A stretch of 50,080 nucleotides of DNA from a bacterium (GCA_017541465.1 JAFXYZ010000002.1:1-50080), one strand, 5' to 3'. Positions 41,928-50,080 are shown, numbered from the stretch's first letter. A program made the numbers and translations. Notes: generated by a model from the sequence alone, not told the origin.

Positions 41928-42119
41928 ATGGCTAAAAAAGAAAATAAAACAGTAAAAATCAAACTTGTTAAGAGCTTGATTGGTTCAACACAAAAACAGA
42001 TAAAAGTTGTTAAAGCGCTCGGTTTGACAAAGAAAGACCAAACCGTAGAACACGCTAACAGTGCAACTATTATGGGTATGGTTAATTCCGTAAAACATCT
42101 TCTGGAAGTAACCGAATAA
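41928..42119 (+). CDS. rpmD: Ribosomal protein uL30
   Basis: The 63-residue protein has the uL30 pattern VKIKLVKSLIGSTQKQIKVV and ALGLTKKDQTVEH, followed by the MGMVNSVKHLLEV end. It is in the standard spc-operon place between rpsE and rplO, with a ribosome site (AAAGGAAAAG) and a 14-base gap. Confidence 0.95.
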   Translation: MAKKENKTVKIKLVKSLIGSTQKQIKVVKALGLTKKDQTVEHANSATIMGMVNSVKHLLEVTE

Positions 42120-42136
42120 GGAAAGGTAATAATAAA

Positions 42137-42589
42137 ATGTCAGATAGAATTACATTAACAGACCTCAGACCTGCTCCCGGAGCTACAACAGATTCAAAAA
42201 GAGTCGGCAGAGGCAGAGCATCGGGACACGGCAAAACCTCCTGCAGAGGTAACAACGGTGAAGGTCAAAGATCAGGAAGAAGCTCAAAAAGAGGATTTGA
42301 AGGCGGACAAATGCCAGGCTACAGACAAATGCCTAAATTAAAGGGCTTCAGAAACTTCAACGCAGTTAAATATGCTGAAATCAACGTTTCAGACATCGAA
42401 AAACTCGGTATCGAAGAAGTTGATTTGGAAATTTTAAAGAACATGAAAAAAGTTCACCCGTCTTGTGAAGCACTCAGAGTTTTAGGCAACGGCGAAATCA
42501 AAAAGGCAGTTACCGTAAGTGCTGTTTATTTCACACAATCAGCAAAAGAAAAGATTGAAAAAGCAAGCGGAAAGGCTCAGTTAGTATAA
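42137..42589 (+). CDS. rplO: Ribosomal protein uL15
   Basis: The 150-residue protein has the glycine/arginine-rich N-terminal segment SKRVGRGRASGHGKTSCRG, GGQMPGYRQMPKLKGF, and a C-terminal globular domain. uL15 is a late-assembly protein of the 50S subunit. Its stop overlaps the secY start by one base (TAATG). Confidence 0.96.
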   Translation: MSDRITLTDLRPAPGATTDSKRVGRGRASGHGKTSCRGNNGEGQRSGRSSKRGFEGGQMPGYRQMPKLKGFRNFNAVKYAEINVSDIEKLGIEEVDLEILKNMKKVHPSCEALRVLGNGEIKKAVTVSAVYFTQSAKEKIEKASGKAQLV

Positions 42590-43929
42590 TGCAGCAAATA
42601 AAATCAAATCAGCAAAATATGGCTAACATTCTTTCAAACCTGAATATTTCGGGTTTGAAAAAGAAGTTACTCTTTACAATCATAATGATTGCTGTTTTCA
42701 GATTTTGCACGCAGCTGCCTTTGTTTGGTATTAACAACTCTGTTTTTGCTAATATTGCGGCAGGAAACAATATTATAGGTTTCCTTGATATGTTCTCGGG
42801 CGGTGCACTCGGAAAAGTTTCCATTATTGCACTCGGTATCGGACCATATATCACCTCATCAATTATTATGCAGTTACTTGCGGTTGTTATTCCCAAACTT
42901 GAACAGCTGCAAAAAGAGGACGGAGAAGCAGGGAGAAGAAAAATTTCGCAATACACAAGATTATTCACAGTTGTTATTGCTGCAATTCAGGCTGCTGCCT
43001 TCGTATTCTTCCTTTTAAAAACGGCAAGATCAGCAATCATGCCTGATGTAAACACCTTCCTGTTTGGGATAGGTTCAATAATTATCCTGACAGCAGGTTC
43101 GGTATTTGTTATGTGGATGGCAGAATTAATGACTGAAAGAGGTATCGGGAACGGTGCATCAATGCTCATCTTCTGCGGTATCATTTCAAAAATACCTGTT
43201 TATGCAAGCAGAACAAAACAAATCGTTATGAACGATCCCGCACTTCAGCTCGGTTTGGTAGTTTTATTAACTATCTTCCTTGCAACAATGGTATTGGTTG
43301 TAATAATGCAGGAAGCAGCGAGAAAAGTTATCATAGTAAACCCGAGAAGACAAATCGGAAACAAGATTTACGGCGGAAACAACACATATATCCCGTTCAA
43401 ACTCAATCCGGGCGGTGTTATGCCTATCATCTTCGCTATCGCAATTCTTTTGTTCCCGACAACTATTTTAAGTCTTGTCGGAGCTTCAGGACTTCCTGAA
43501 GGACACCTGAGGGACTTTATCGTAGGCTTTTCAAACCTTATGAATTCAGGGTGGATATATAACACAATATATTTCCTCTTAATCGTAGGTTTAACATTCT
43601 TCTATGCGTCAATTATTCCTAACCTGCAGCCGAAAGAAATTGCAAACAACCTCAAGAAGTACGGCTCATCAATTCCGGGTATTAAGCCGGGCAAACCTAC
43701 GGCAGATGCTCTTGATAATATTTTGAGTAAGACAACCTTCATCGGTGCTATGGGACTTGGTATCGTTGCGCTTATTCCTTCAATATCGAGCCATCTGACG
43801 GGTATCACAACACTTCAGGGACTTGGTTCAACTTCTTTAATCATCATGGTCGGTGTTGCTCTCGATTTCTTAAACCAAATCAGAACACACCTGCTCCCCA
43901 AAGATTATGCAAGTTTCCTGAAACAGTAG
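42589..43929 (+). CDS. secY: Protein translocase channel subunit SecY
   Basis: The 446-residue protein has ten membrane segments and the family signatures FRFCTQLPLFGIN (segment 1), SIIALGIGPYITSSIIMQLL, and NPGGVMPIIFAIAILLFP. It forms the inner-membrane channel through which the signal-peptide proteins of this window would pass. It closes the ribosomal operon; adk and map, which usually follow secY, are absent, and a strong terminator stands instead. Confidence 0.97.
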   Translation: MQQIKSNQQNMANILSNLNISGLKKKLLFTIIMIAVFRFCTQLPLFGINNSVFANIAAGNNIIGFLDMFSGGALGKVSIIALGIGPYITSSIIMQLLAVVIPKLEQLQKEDGEAGRRKISQYTRLFTVVIAAIQAAAFVFFLLKTARSAIMPDVNTFLFGIGSIIILTAGSVFVMWMAELMTERGIGNGASMLIFCGIISKIPVYASRTKQIVMNDPALQLGLVVLLTIFLATMVLVVIMQEAARKVIIVNPRRQIGNKIYGGNNTYIPFKLNPGGVMPIIFAIAILLFPTTILSLVGASGLPEGHLRDFIVGFSNLMNSGWIYNTIYFLLIVGLTFFYASIIPNLQPKEIANNLKKYGSSIPGIKPGKPTADALDNILSKTTFIGAMGLGIVALIPSISSHLTGITTLQGLGSTSLIIMVGVALDFLNQIRTHLLPKDYASFLKQ

Positions 43930-43943
43930 AAAATAAACAATAC

Positions 43944-43976
43944 AAAAAGACCGCCCGAAAAGGCGGTCTTTTTTTG
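43944..43976 (+). terminator. Terminator of the rpsE-secY operon
   Basis: AAAAAGACCGCC (43944-43955) and GGCGGTCTTTTT (43962-43973) form a perfect 12-bp stem with a CGAAAA loop and a run of T. The A-rich 5' flank lets it also serve the converging HD-domain gene. Confidence 0.95.
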
Positions 43977-43983
43977 TTAAACT

Positions 43984-44787
43984 TTAAGCATATTTATAAG
44001 CACCCGCATTACATCTTGATACTTTAAGGCACTTAACAAGCGGCTGAGAGAGTTGTTTCATTGATTCCATTATTGAAAATGCTTTATCATCGGGCATTGC
44101 TTTTTTATAAGGTCTTTCCTCTTTAAGAGCGGAATAAACATCGGCAACCGAGAGAATTTGTGAAATCAAATCATCTTCTTTATTTTCTGCGGAAGTATGA
44201 TGACTGTCAACCGCTTCAATGACTTCGGGAGCAACATCGGTTGTCTTGAGAATTTCAGCGCTTAATTCAGAGTGAAGATTAACTATTTCGCGCTCTTCTG
44301 CTGTCAATTTACCCGGTTTTTGAATAATTCCTTCGGGGATAAGCGCCTTTCCGATGTCGTGCAATAAGGAAGCCTGAGCGAGTAATTTTGTTGAGTTCGC
44401 GTCAAGATGAACATTTCTTGCAATTTCCATTGCATACATATATGTTGTAAACAAATGTCTTTTTGTATGTGCGCCTATATTCAGATAACTGACTTTTGGG
44501 GTAATTCCGTTCTCTTTGAGTACGTGAGAGAGTCTCGGATTAGTTTTTAAAGCATTTTCCACAACTTGAGGATTAACATACTTGTCTATATAAGGAATAG
44601 GAAGAATTGACTGCTGAACACTATAAGAAATACCGCTGTTTGGAGCTTCAGGTCTCTCTGTTGTAATAGGACTTGAAGCATAAGCCCTTGCCGTTTGCTG
44701 AACGGCAGGCGCTATGACCTGCATTGCTTCTGCGGGAGCATACATTTTACCAAATGAAGTTATATGAGATACAGGTAGAGTGCTCAT
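43984..44787 (-). CDS. HD-domain phosphohydrolase related to HD-GYP
   Basis: The 267-residue protein has a low-complexity N-terminal 60 residues, then an HD domain: LLHDIGK (His143-Asp144), PEGIIQKPGKLTAEEREIVN and LHSELSAEIL, as in HD-GYP cyclic di-GMP phosphodiesterases. The later part AVDSHHTSAENKEDDLISQI keeps the HH pair, but the GYP loop itself is missing, and SVADVYSALKEERPYKKAM follows as usual. It may therefore hydrolyse another nucleotide or be a shortened phosphodiesterase. It stands alone next to the secY terminator. No signal peptide is present, so it is cytoplasmic. Confidence 0.8.
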   Translation of the reverse strand: MSTLPVSHITSFGKMYAPAEAMQVIAPAVQQTARAYASSPITTERPEAPNSGISYSVQQSILPIPYIDKYVNPQVVENALKTNPRLSHVLKENGITPKVSYLNIGAHTKRHLFTTYMYAMEIARNVHLDANSTKLLAQASLLHDIGKALIPEGIIQKPGKLTAEEREIVNLHSELSAEILKTTDVAPEVIEAVDSHHTSAENKEDDLISQILSVADVYSALKEERPYKKAMPDDKAFSIMESMKQLSQPLVKCLKVSRCNAGAYKYA

Positions 44788-44939
44788 TTTGCCTTCCTAA
44801 TTGAGAACCTAACTTTTTTAATGCAGAATAATAGAACTTACCAATTATAATAAAACTAAAACAAAGAAAATATTGATTTTCATGTTTTAAATTAATCATT
44901 TTCTTTACATAAGTTAATATAAAATTAACTGTTCTAATG

Positions 44940-44948
44940 TGGTATAAT
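44940..44948 (+). promoter_or_regulatory. Extended -10 promoter, predicted leaderless transcript
   Basis: TGGTATAAT ends 7 bases before the ATG at 44956, so transcription should begin at or next to that ATG. No Shine-Dalgarno sequence is present. Confidence 0.55.
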
Positions 44949-44955
44949 AAAAGCC

Positions 44956-45825
44956 ATGAAAAACTTATTTAAAACATCTGTTGATTTAATCAAATACAAC
45001 TCAATTTTCGTTCAGCCGATAATTCTGCTGTTTATAGTGTTGTCCTTTGCAAACGGCTTTATTTTAAGAGTAAGGGGAATAACCATTCCTTTTTATGCAC
45101 TGACGCTTTCGATTATTTTGTTAACAATAGCCGTTCAGTCGGGCTGGTTTTATATTAATTCCTTAGCGGTCAAAAATGCTGATAAGGAATACAAAGATAA
45201 ACAGGAAAGGTTTGTTGACGTCAACCAAACGTTTGGCAAATTTTTTGTCGGGGTTGGGGAAACTTTTGTTAAGACACTCCTCGCTGATATTATTATGCTG
45301 GCGCTCTTTATAGGTGTCTGCTACTGCGTTTTCAGGTGGGGAATGCACCATATCGGCTCGCCTGCCGTACTTTTCAATATGTTTAATGAAGTCAATATGA
45401 ACCCCTCGCAGGATATGATGACTTTAGCACAAAAATATTACAGCCCCGAGAATACAAAGATAATGCTCTATTGGCTCGGAGCTTCCTGGGCGGTTTCAAA
45501 CATATTCTCGTTTATTTTTATCCTCTATAACGGAATTATTCAGCTTGATAAAATTAACCCGTTTAAAGCAATATGGAAAATGGTTGTGTTTTCTCTAAAG
45601 AGCTTTTTCCCTCTTTTGCTGTTGTTCTTTATGATTTCGGTACTGAACATTCTTCTTCACATCATCGTTGCAATAAGTTCAATAAACATTCTTCTCTCTG
45701 CTCTTGCGCTTTTGCTGATGTTCCTTTATATTAATTTCATTGTTTTTTTGATATTGTTATACTATGAACGAAGCAAACAAAAAGATAATAGCGATTTTAG
45801 GACCGAGCTCAACAGGGAAGTCTGA
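44956..45825 (+). CDS. Uncharacterised polytopic membrane protein
   Basis: The 289-residue protein has six or so hydrophobic segments (about 18-34, 43-65, 102-125, 170-192, 207-235 and 240-268), with a soluble loop rich in Asp and Lys between the second and third. It has no catalytic motif I recognise; the overall form resembles DUF-type glycerophosphoryl or YesK-like membrane proteins, but I cannot name the family. Its 3' end overlaps miaA by 62 bases in another frame, so the two are probably co-transcribed. The start has an extended -10 promoter 7 bases upstream and no ribosome site. Confidence 0.7.
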   Translation: MKNLFKTSVDLIKYNSIFVQPIILLFIVLSFANGFILRVRGITIPFYALTLSIILLTIAVQSGWFYINSLAVKNADKEYKDKQERFVDVNQTFGKFFVGVGETFVKTLLADIIMLALFIGVCYCVFRWGMHHIGSPAVLFNMFNEVNMNPSQDMMTLAQKYYSPENTKIMLYWLGASWAVSNIFSFIFILYNGIIQLDKINPFKAIWKMVVFSLKSFFPLLLLFFMISVLNILLHIIVAISSINILLSALALLLMFLYINFIVFLILLYYERSKQKDNSDFRTELNREV

Positions 45826-46675
45826 GCTTGCTATCAAACTCGCAAAGCATTTTAATAGCGAGATAATTTCGGTTGATTCAAGGCAGATTTACCGTGAAAT
45901 CAATATCGGAACGGCAAAACCCTCGGAGACGGAAAAACAGGGGATAAAACATCACCTGATGGATTTTCTTTGCTTGAGAGAAGAATACACGGTCGCTCAG
46001 TTCGCAGATGACGCAAATTCAATTATCAAGGACCTCTTTGAGCAGGGCAAAACCCCAATTTTAGCAGGCGGAACGGGACTTTACTTTAGGGTTCTTCTTC
46101 AGGACTTTGACCTGCCGAGAGTCGCACCCGATATAAACCTGAGAAATGAACTTGAAAAGAAAACAAACGAGGAACTTTTTGGTTTGTTAAAGGAAAAAGA
46201 CGGGGAAATATCAGAAAAAATCCACCCGAATAACAGAGTAAAGGTTATAAGGGCACTTGAGGTTATTCTGACCTTAAACAAAAAGATGTCTGAAGCGCAG
46301 AAGAAAAAAGAAAATCCGTTTGATGTTCTCTGGATAGGTTTAGACGCAAAAGACAGAGGGTTTTTATACGAAAGAGCAAATCTTAGGGTGGATAAGATGA
46401 TGAAAAAAGGTCTGCTTGATGAAGTAAAAGCGCTTTTTGAAAAGTATCCGAACAATAAGATTTTAACTTCAACAATAGGCTATCAGGAGTTTTTACCGTA
46501 TTTTTCAAATACCCAAACCCTCGATGAATGCGTTGAAAAACTGAAACAAAACACAAGAAACTATATAAAACGGCAATTATCCTGGTTCAGAGCGAATAAA
46601 GATATAAACTGGTTATATATTGACGAAATGAACTCTGATGAAATTTTTGAGAAGGTATTAACCTACATCGAATAA
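45764..46675 (+). CDS. miaA: tRNA dimethylallyltransferase
   Basis: The 303-residue enzyme has the P-loop AILGPSSTGKSELAIKLA, the substrate-pocket SVDSRQIYREINIGTAKPS, GIKHHLMDF, and LAGGTGLYFRVLL. It adds a dimethylallyl group to A37 of tRNAs that read codons starting with U. Its start lies inside the upstream membrane protein gene, and its stop overlaps the end of the converging kinase gene by 13 bases. The length and all motifs are normal. Confidence 0.95.
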   Translation: MNEANKKIIAILGPSSTGKSELAIKLAKHFNSEIISVDSRQIYREINIGTAKPSETEKQGIKHHLMDFLCLREEYTVAQFADDANSIIKDLFEQGKTPILAGGTGLYFRVLLQDFDLPRVAPDINLRNELEKKTNEELFGLLKEKDGEISEKIHPNNRVKVIRALEVILTLNKKMSEAQKKKENPFDVLWIGLDAKDRGFLYERANLRVDKMMKKGLLDEVKALFEKYPNNKILTSTIGYQEFLPYFSNTQTLDECVEKLKQNTRNYIKRQLSWFRANKDINWLYIDEMNSDEIFEKVLTYIE

Positions 46676-47517
46676 TTATTTGTCGTTTTATAGATATATT
46701 CAATAATCTGGCAGAAATAGTCGAGTGATGAACCACCGTTTATGATAATGTCGGAGTATTGTTTTAAGGGAACAATATATTTTTTTGAAGCATTTCTAAC
46801 ATATTCGAGTTGTTTGAGTGCGTTTTCTTCGTTTTGATTTCTGAAGTTTACCGCGCGATATAAAAACCATTTTTTCTGAAGTTCAGGATCAATATCAACA
46901 AAAATTCTGACATCAAAGAGGTCTTTGACATCACCATACATCGATGCCATACCCTCAACAACGATAATCTTTTTTGAATACTTTTGAATAGCCTCGGGAA
47001 CAACAACCCCCGAGCCGTTTACAAGATACTGAGGGATTTTGACATCTTTGCCGCTTGCGAGCATTGATAAATCGTGATAAAGAAGTTCGAGTTCAAAGTT
47101 ATTCGGAGAATCAACGTCATAACCGCTTTCAAGAAGTTTATCAAAATTCCCGTGCATTTTAATGAGAGCCGAAATGTCCCTGAAGTAGTTATCTGCGCTC
47201 AAAACCTCAACAGGCAGATTTAATTCTTCGATAGTTTTTTTAATAGTGTTGCAGATAGTTGTTTTTCCGCTCGCAGACTCCCCAAAAATCCCGACTAAAA
47301 ATCGTTTGTTCGGATTTTCTACGATATGGCGGGAAAAATTATCAATAAAGTCAGGTGAAACCCATTTAAAAACAGGTGTTTCAGAGTGGCTGTCGTGCTC
47401 TAAAATATTATAGAATTTATCCTCTAAGTATTTCGCAAGAAAGAGCCTGCCTGCTCTCGTTGAAAAATCAGGTTTTTCGATTTTTTCTTTAGCTTCTTTG
47501 TCAAGTAAACTGTTCAT
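46663..47517 (-). CDS. Uridine kinase-like P-loop protein
   Basis: The 284-residue protein has the P-loop GIFGESASGKTTICNTI near residue 78, then LSADNYFRD, DSPNNFELELLYHDL and IVVEGMASMY, the order of motifs of uridine kinase and phosphoribulokinase. About 70 residues precede the P-loop, which typical uridine kinases (about 210 residues) lack. The likely reaction is phosphorylation of uridine/cytidine or another small alcohol. deoB and nupC nearby give a nucleoside-salvage context that fits uridine. Confidence 0.75.
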   Translation of the reverse strand: MNSLLDKEAKEKIEKPDFSTRAGRLFLAKYLEDKFYNILEHDSHSETPVFKWVSPDFIDNFSRHIVENPNKRFLVGIFGESASGKTTICNTIKKTIEELNLPVEVLSADNYFRDISALIKMHGNFDKLLESGYDVDSPNNFELELLYHDLSMLASGKDVKIPQYLVNGSGVVVPEAIQKYSKKIIVVEGMASMYGDVKDLFDVRIFVDIDPELQKKWFLYRAVNFRNQNEENALKQLEYVRNASKKYIVPLKQYSDIIINGGSSLDYFCQIIEYIYKTTNNYSM

Positions 47518-47568
47518 ATTTTTCTTAAAACCGAATAAACAAAAATTTGCGTTATTTTTTTTTAATTT

Positions 47569-47592
47569 GTCGGCATAGTAATGCCGACCTAC
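47569..47592 (-). repeat. REP-like palindrome with GTAG end
   Basis: On the minus strand it reads GTAGGTCGGCATTACTATGC, continuing CGAC: GTAG followed by a GTCGGCAT...ATGCCGAC hairpin with a perfect 8-bp stem. It is the same form as those at 6977-7002 and 8620-8676. Confidence 0.55.
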
Positions 47593-47613
47593 ATTATGAT
47601 TTTTTTATTTTAC

Positions 47614-47669
47614 ATTAAACTTTTTGGTTATAAAAGTATTAAACTTTCTTCTGATGTAAAAGTTTACAT
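47614..47669 (+). promoter_or_regulatory. Direct repeats and a palindrome upstream of a small exported protein
   Basis: ATTAAACTTT occurs at 47614-47623 and 47638-47647 (24 bases apart), and ATGTAAA-AG-TTTACAT is a perfect palindrome at 47654-47669. They lie within 100 bases of the start at 47715 and may be binding sites. The region is AT-rich, so chance is possible. Confidence 0.3.
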
Positions 47670-47714
47670 TATCCCTGATAATTAATAAACAGGATAGATT
47701 AGGAGACAAAAACA

Positions 47715-47936
47715 ATGAAAAATATAATTTTAATTGCGTTTTTAATGTTAAATATAGGTGTTTGTTATTCCGCCCAAAATGCCTGCGAAACAGGTTATGC
47801 CTGCTCGCTTGATAAATTAAGGCTTATGGAAGAACAAAAACAACAAAAGGAAATAAAAGAAACAAAATTCCTCAAAAAAGAGAAAAACAAAAAGGAATAT
47901 AAAGACTTTTTTATTTTTATAAAACCAAAAACCTAA
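47715..47936 (+). CDS. Small exported cysteine-containing protein
   Basis: The 73-residue protein has a signal peptide (KNIILIAFLMLNIGVCYSA, cleavage after residue 20). The mature form of about 53 residues begins QNACETGYACSLDKL, with two cysteines able to form a disulfide, then a lysine/glutamate-rich tail (KETKFLKKEKNKKEYKDF). A clear ribosome site (TAGGAGAC) precedes the ATG. I recognise no family. The stop overlaps the deoB stop by four bases on the other strand. Confidence 0.7.
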   Translation: MKNIILIAFLMLNIGVCYSAQNACETGYACSLDKLRLMEEQKQQKEIKETKFLKKEKNKKEYKDFFIFIKPKT

Positions 47937-49108
47937 CACCCGAGCCATTTTTCGACTTGTTTTCCCACGAAGTCAAAACAGTTAATCTCAGGCAATTTCT
48001 GAGGCTTCATTGAGGGGGAATAGACCAAAACAGGAACCTGCTCTCTTGTATGGTCTGTTCCTGCGACTGTCGGATCGCAGCCGTGGTCAGCCGTTATAAT
48101 CATCAAATCATCGTCGGTCATATTTTCCATAAACTTCGGAAGGTAGGTATCAATTTCCTCTATTGCTTTTCCGTAACCTTTGGCATCATTTCTGTGACCG
48201 TAGAGCATATCCGTATCAACAAGGTTAGTGAAAATAAACTCTCTGTCGTAGTTTTCACTGAAGGGGGCAACCTTTATTTCATCAAGATTAAGTGTTTTGT
48301 TAAAGGCTTTTAGGGTTAATTCAAGCCCTTCTTTGTTTGAACCCGTATGAATTGCGTGAGAAATACCTTTTTTAACGAAGATATCCTCAATTTTGCCTAT
48401 TCCGACAACAATTCCGTTGTTTTTGAGCACTTTATCGCAGGTTGTATCTTTAAAGGGAACAACTGAATAATCACGTCTTAAACCGCCTATTCTCGTTGGT
48501 TTCCCGTCTATCATTCTGTAAGGGCGCGCTATAACTCTTGAAACATTTGTTTTTTCGTCAAGAATTTTTCTTGCAATTCTGCACCATTCATACAAAGTTT
48601 CAACAGGGATAATATCAATATCAACGGCTATCTGAAAAACGCTGTCGGCACTTGTATAGATAATCGGAAACTTAGTTTTTTCGTGTTCAGAGTGCAAATC
48701 CTCGATTACTTTTGTACCCGAGGCGGGATAGTTAGCCAAAATTCCGCCGCAATTTGTTTTTTCTATAAATTCCTCAATAATATCTTTTGGAAAACCGTTC
48801 GGGAAAGTCTGAAAAGGTTTGTCAAGAACAAGTCCCATCATCTCCCAATGCCCTGTTGTTGTGCATTTGCCTTTTGAGGTTTCCTTCATAATTCCATAAG
48901 ATGCAGTCGGGTTTTGAACCGAAGGAGCGCCCATAACGTCAATAATATTACCTAACCCGAGTTTCTGAAGGTTTGGGATATTGAGCCCATGGTTAAATCT
49001 TGCAACGTTCCCGAGGGTATTACATTCCATCGTGTCCCCGAACTCTTTTGCGTCACTCAGGGCACCGCAGCCCATAGAATCAATAACAATAACAAATGCA
49101 CGTTTCAT
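47933..49108 (-). CDS. deoB: Phosphopentomutase
   Basis: The 391-residue enzyme of the alkaline phosphatase superfamily has VIDSMGCGALSDA (with the metal-binding Asp near residue 9), TTTGHWEMMGLVL carrying the catalytic Thr, and ITADHGCDPTVAGTDHTREQ, which holds the second metal site. It interconverts ribose or deoxyribose 1- and 5-phosphates, feeding nucleoside sugars into the pentose pathway. It is divergent from nupC across 126 bases, forming a nucleoside uptake and degradation pair. Confidence 0.96.
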   Translation of the reverse strand: MKRAFVIVIDSMGCGALSDAKEFGDTMECNTLGNVARFNHGLNIPNLQKLGLGNIIDVMGAPSVQNPTASYGIMKETSKGKCTTTGHWEMMGLVLDKPFQTFPNGFPKDIIEEFIEKTNCGGILANYPASGTKVIEDLHSEHEKTKFPIIYTSADSVFQIAVDIDIIPVETLYEWCRIARKILDEKTNVSRVIARPYRMIDGKPTRIGGLRRDYSVVPFKDTTCDKVLKNNGIVVGIGKIEDIFVKKGISHAIHTGSNKEGLELTLKAFNKTLNLDEIKVAPFSENYDREFIFTNLVDTDMLYGHRNDAKGYGKAIEEIDTYLPKFMENMTDDDLMIITADHGCDPTVAGTDHTREQVPVLVYSPSMKPQKLPEINCFDFVGKQVEKWLGC

Positions 49109-49187
49109 AAATAAACCCCTTTCAAGTCTATTTTAAAACTTTAGTTTAACTTTTTCAAGAATATTTACACTTTGTTCTATAACAATT

Positions 49188-49216
49188 TTGTCCATGATAT
49201 AGTTAGGGCATAATAT
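49188..49216 (+). promoter_or_regulatory. Promoter of nupC
   Basis: TTGTCC (49188-49193) and TAATAT (49211-49216) are separated by exactly 17 bases, 18 bases before the ATG at 49235. Confidence 0.55.
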
Positions 49217-49234
49217 TTTTTTAAGGGTTCAGAC

Positions 49235-50080
49235 ATGCAGATTTTATTCGGAATTTTGGGAATTTTGTCTTTTTTGCTTATAGCATTTTTGATGTCTAAT
49301 AACCGAAAAGCAATAAATATAAAAACGGTAACAGTCGGCTTGGCGCTTCAGTTTTTGCTTGCCGTCTTTATTTTAAAAGTTGAAATCGGACAAAAGATTT
49401 TTGATTTAATATCTGCGTTTTTAATTAAAATACTTGCTTTTGCAACGGAGGGCGCTAATTTTGTCTTTGGACCTTTAACAAACAGCCCTGAGTTTTGGAG
49501 TGAAACTTTTGGCGAAAAAGCGTTTATGTTTATGTTTCAACTCATTCCTGCCCTGATTTTTATGATGATTTTGGTTAATATCCTTTATTACTACGGCATT
49601 ATGCAAAAGGTTATTGCGTTTTTAAGCAAAATTGTTAATAAACTTATGGATGTGTCTGGCGCTGAGGCGTTTTCAAACGTTGCAAGTTCTTTTATAGGTC
49701 AGGTTTCAGCCCAAATCACGATTAAACCGTTTTTGCCAAACCTTACCAGAAGCGAAATTTTAGCCTCAATGACAGGCTCAATGGCGTGTATGTCGGTCGG
49801 ATTAATCGCAGTTTACGCAGGGCTCGGGATACCTGTTAAATATATGCTTGCTGCGTGTATTATGGCAGCCCCCGGGGCACTTGTCATCTCAAAGATTATC
49901 TACCCTGAAACCCTTGTCCCTCAGACAATGGACAATTTTAAACTCAAAAAACGCAAAACGGATGTAAATGTACTTGATGCTATATCAAAAGGTGCTTCGG
50001 GCGGTATGAAAATCGGCTTAAACATCGTTGCTATGCTGATAGCCCTGATTGCGCTTATTGCACTTCTTGACTGGGTTTTA
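49235..50080 (+). CDS. nupC: Concentrative nucleoside transporter NupC (3' end outside window)
   Basis: From the ATG at 49235 the frame is open to the window end, giving 282 residues of the usual 400 or so. The N-terminal three membrane segments (MQILFGILGILSFLLIAFLM and following) are followed by the gate domain FQLIPALIFMMILVNILYYY, the nucleoside-binding hairpin AFSNVASSFIGQVSAQITIK with its QxxA/I pattern, and MTGSMACMSVGLIAVYAGLG. These match the Nucleos_tra2 (CNT) family, which imports nucleosides with protons or sodium. Divergent deoB supports the role. AAGGG is a weak ribosome site 10 bases upstream. Confidence 0.92.
   Translation, partial: MQILFGILGILSFLLIAFLMSNNRKAINIKTVTVGLALQFLLAVFILKVEIGQKIFDLISAFLIKILAFATEGANFVFGPLTNSPEFWSETFGEKAFMFMFQLIPALIFMMILVNILYYYGIMQKVIAFLSKIVNKLMDVSGAEAFSNVASSFIGQVSAQITIKPFLPNLTRSEILASMTGSMACMSVGLIAVYAGLGIPVKYMLAACIMAAPGALVISKIIYPETLVPQTMDNFKLKKRKTDVNVLDAISKGASGGMKIGLNIVAMLIALIALIALLDWVL

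Overview
The window looks like the chromosome of an AT-rich, strictly fermentative bacterium with two membranes. An outer membrane is implied by an autotransporter. Anaerobic fermentation is implied by AdhE, the NADH sensor Rex and two different [FeFe] hydrogenases. The mixture of these genes with an SxtI/J/K-like carbamoyltransferase module, and the absence of any photosynthesis gene, suggests a gut-type non-photosynthetic cyanobacterial relative (Gastranaerophilales/Melainabacteria). That placement is an inference from gene content and style, not from a marker phylogeny. No prophage, CRISPR array, rRNA operon or intact transposase is visible, but small mobile-looking repeats are present.

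Layout. 1-6960: the 3' part of adhE, a terminator, then a tight operon rex - small [2Fe-2S] protein - sensory-type [FeFe] hydrogenase with PAS domain - SpoIIE-type phosphatase - second [2Fe-2S] protein - group B-like [FeFe] hydrogenase. This is a redox and hydrogen sensing and hydrogen metabolism block. 6961-8181: an accessory patch. A ribbon-helix-helix/NifX-like fusion gene has its own palindromic operator and is flanked on both sides by diverged copies of one ~170-200 bp coding element; a REP-like palindrome is also here. 8182-13183: a secreted protein made of six 20-residue repeats, an inverted pair of REP-like palindromes, and a giant autotransporter with an HExxH motif. 13253-15043: an MFS sugar transporter and an uncharacterised coiled-coil protein.

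15193-22262: central metabolism: aroC-aroK-aroB-folK (chorismate and folate), a Bax-inhibitor-1-like membrane protein, and lpd-pyk. 22381-30847: a small unknown protein, then minus-strand polA with a coupled secreted protein, and a five-gene run pseudopilin - TPR - DUF5989 (SxtK-like) - SxtJ-like - carbamoyltransferase (SxtI-like). 30933-35254: ndk-tgt, pth, an XRE regulator with nested palindromes, a secreted metallophosphoesterase, a stand-alone MshEN-like protein and an unknown protein.

35373-40445: two adjacent paralogous radical SAM enzymes with an N-terminal cysteine domain, tRNA-Arg(UCU), a TPR protein, a proline-rich repeat protein with an internal lipobox, and a radical SAM/SPASM enzyme. 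40573-43929: a nucleoside deaminase and an isolated spc-operon fragment rpsE-rpmD-rplO-secY with its own promoter and leader hairpin. 43984-50080: an HD-domain protein, a membrane protein overlapping miaA, a uridine-kinase-like protein, a small secreted protein, and divergent deoB and nupC (nucleoside salvage), the last cut by the window end.

The least conventional pieces are the hydrogenase/phosphatase switch, the autoregulated RHH-NifX fusion inside a duplicated element, the YGYNNHG repeat protein, the GTAG palindromes, and the twin radical SAM genes.
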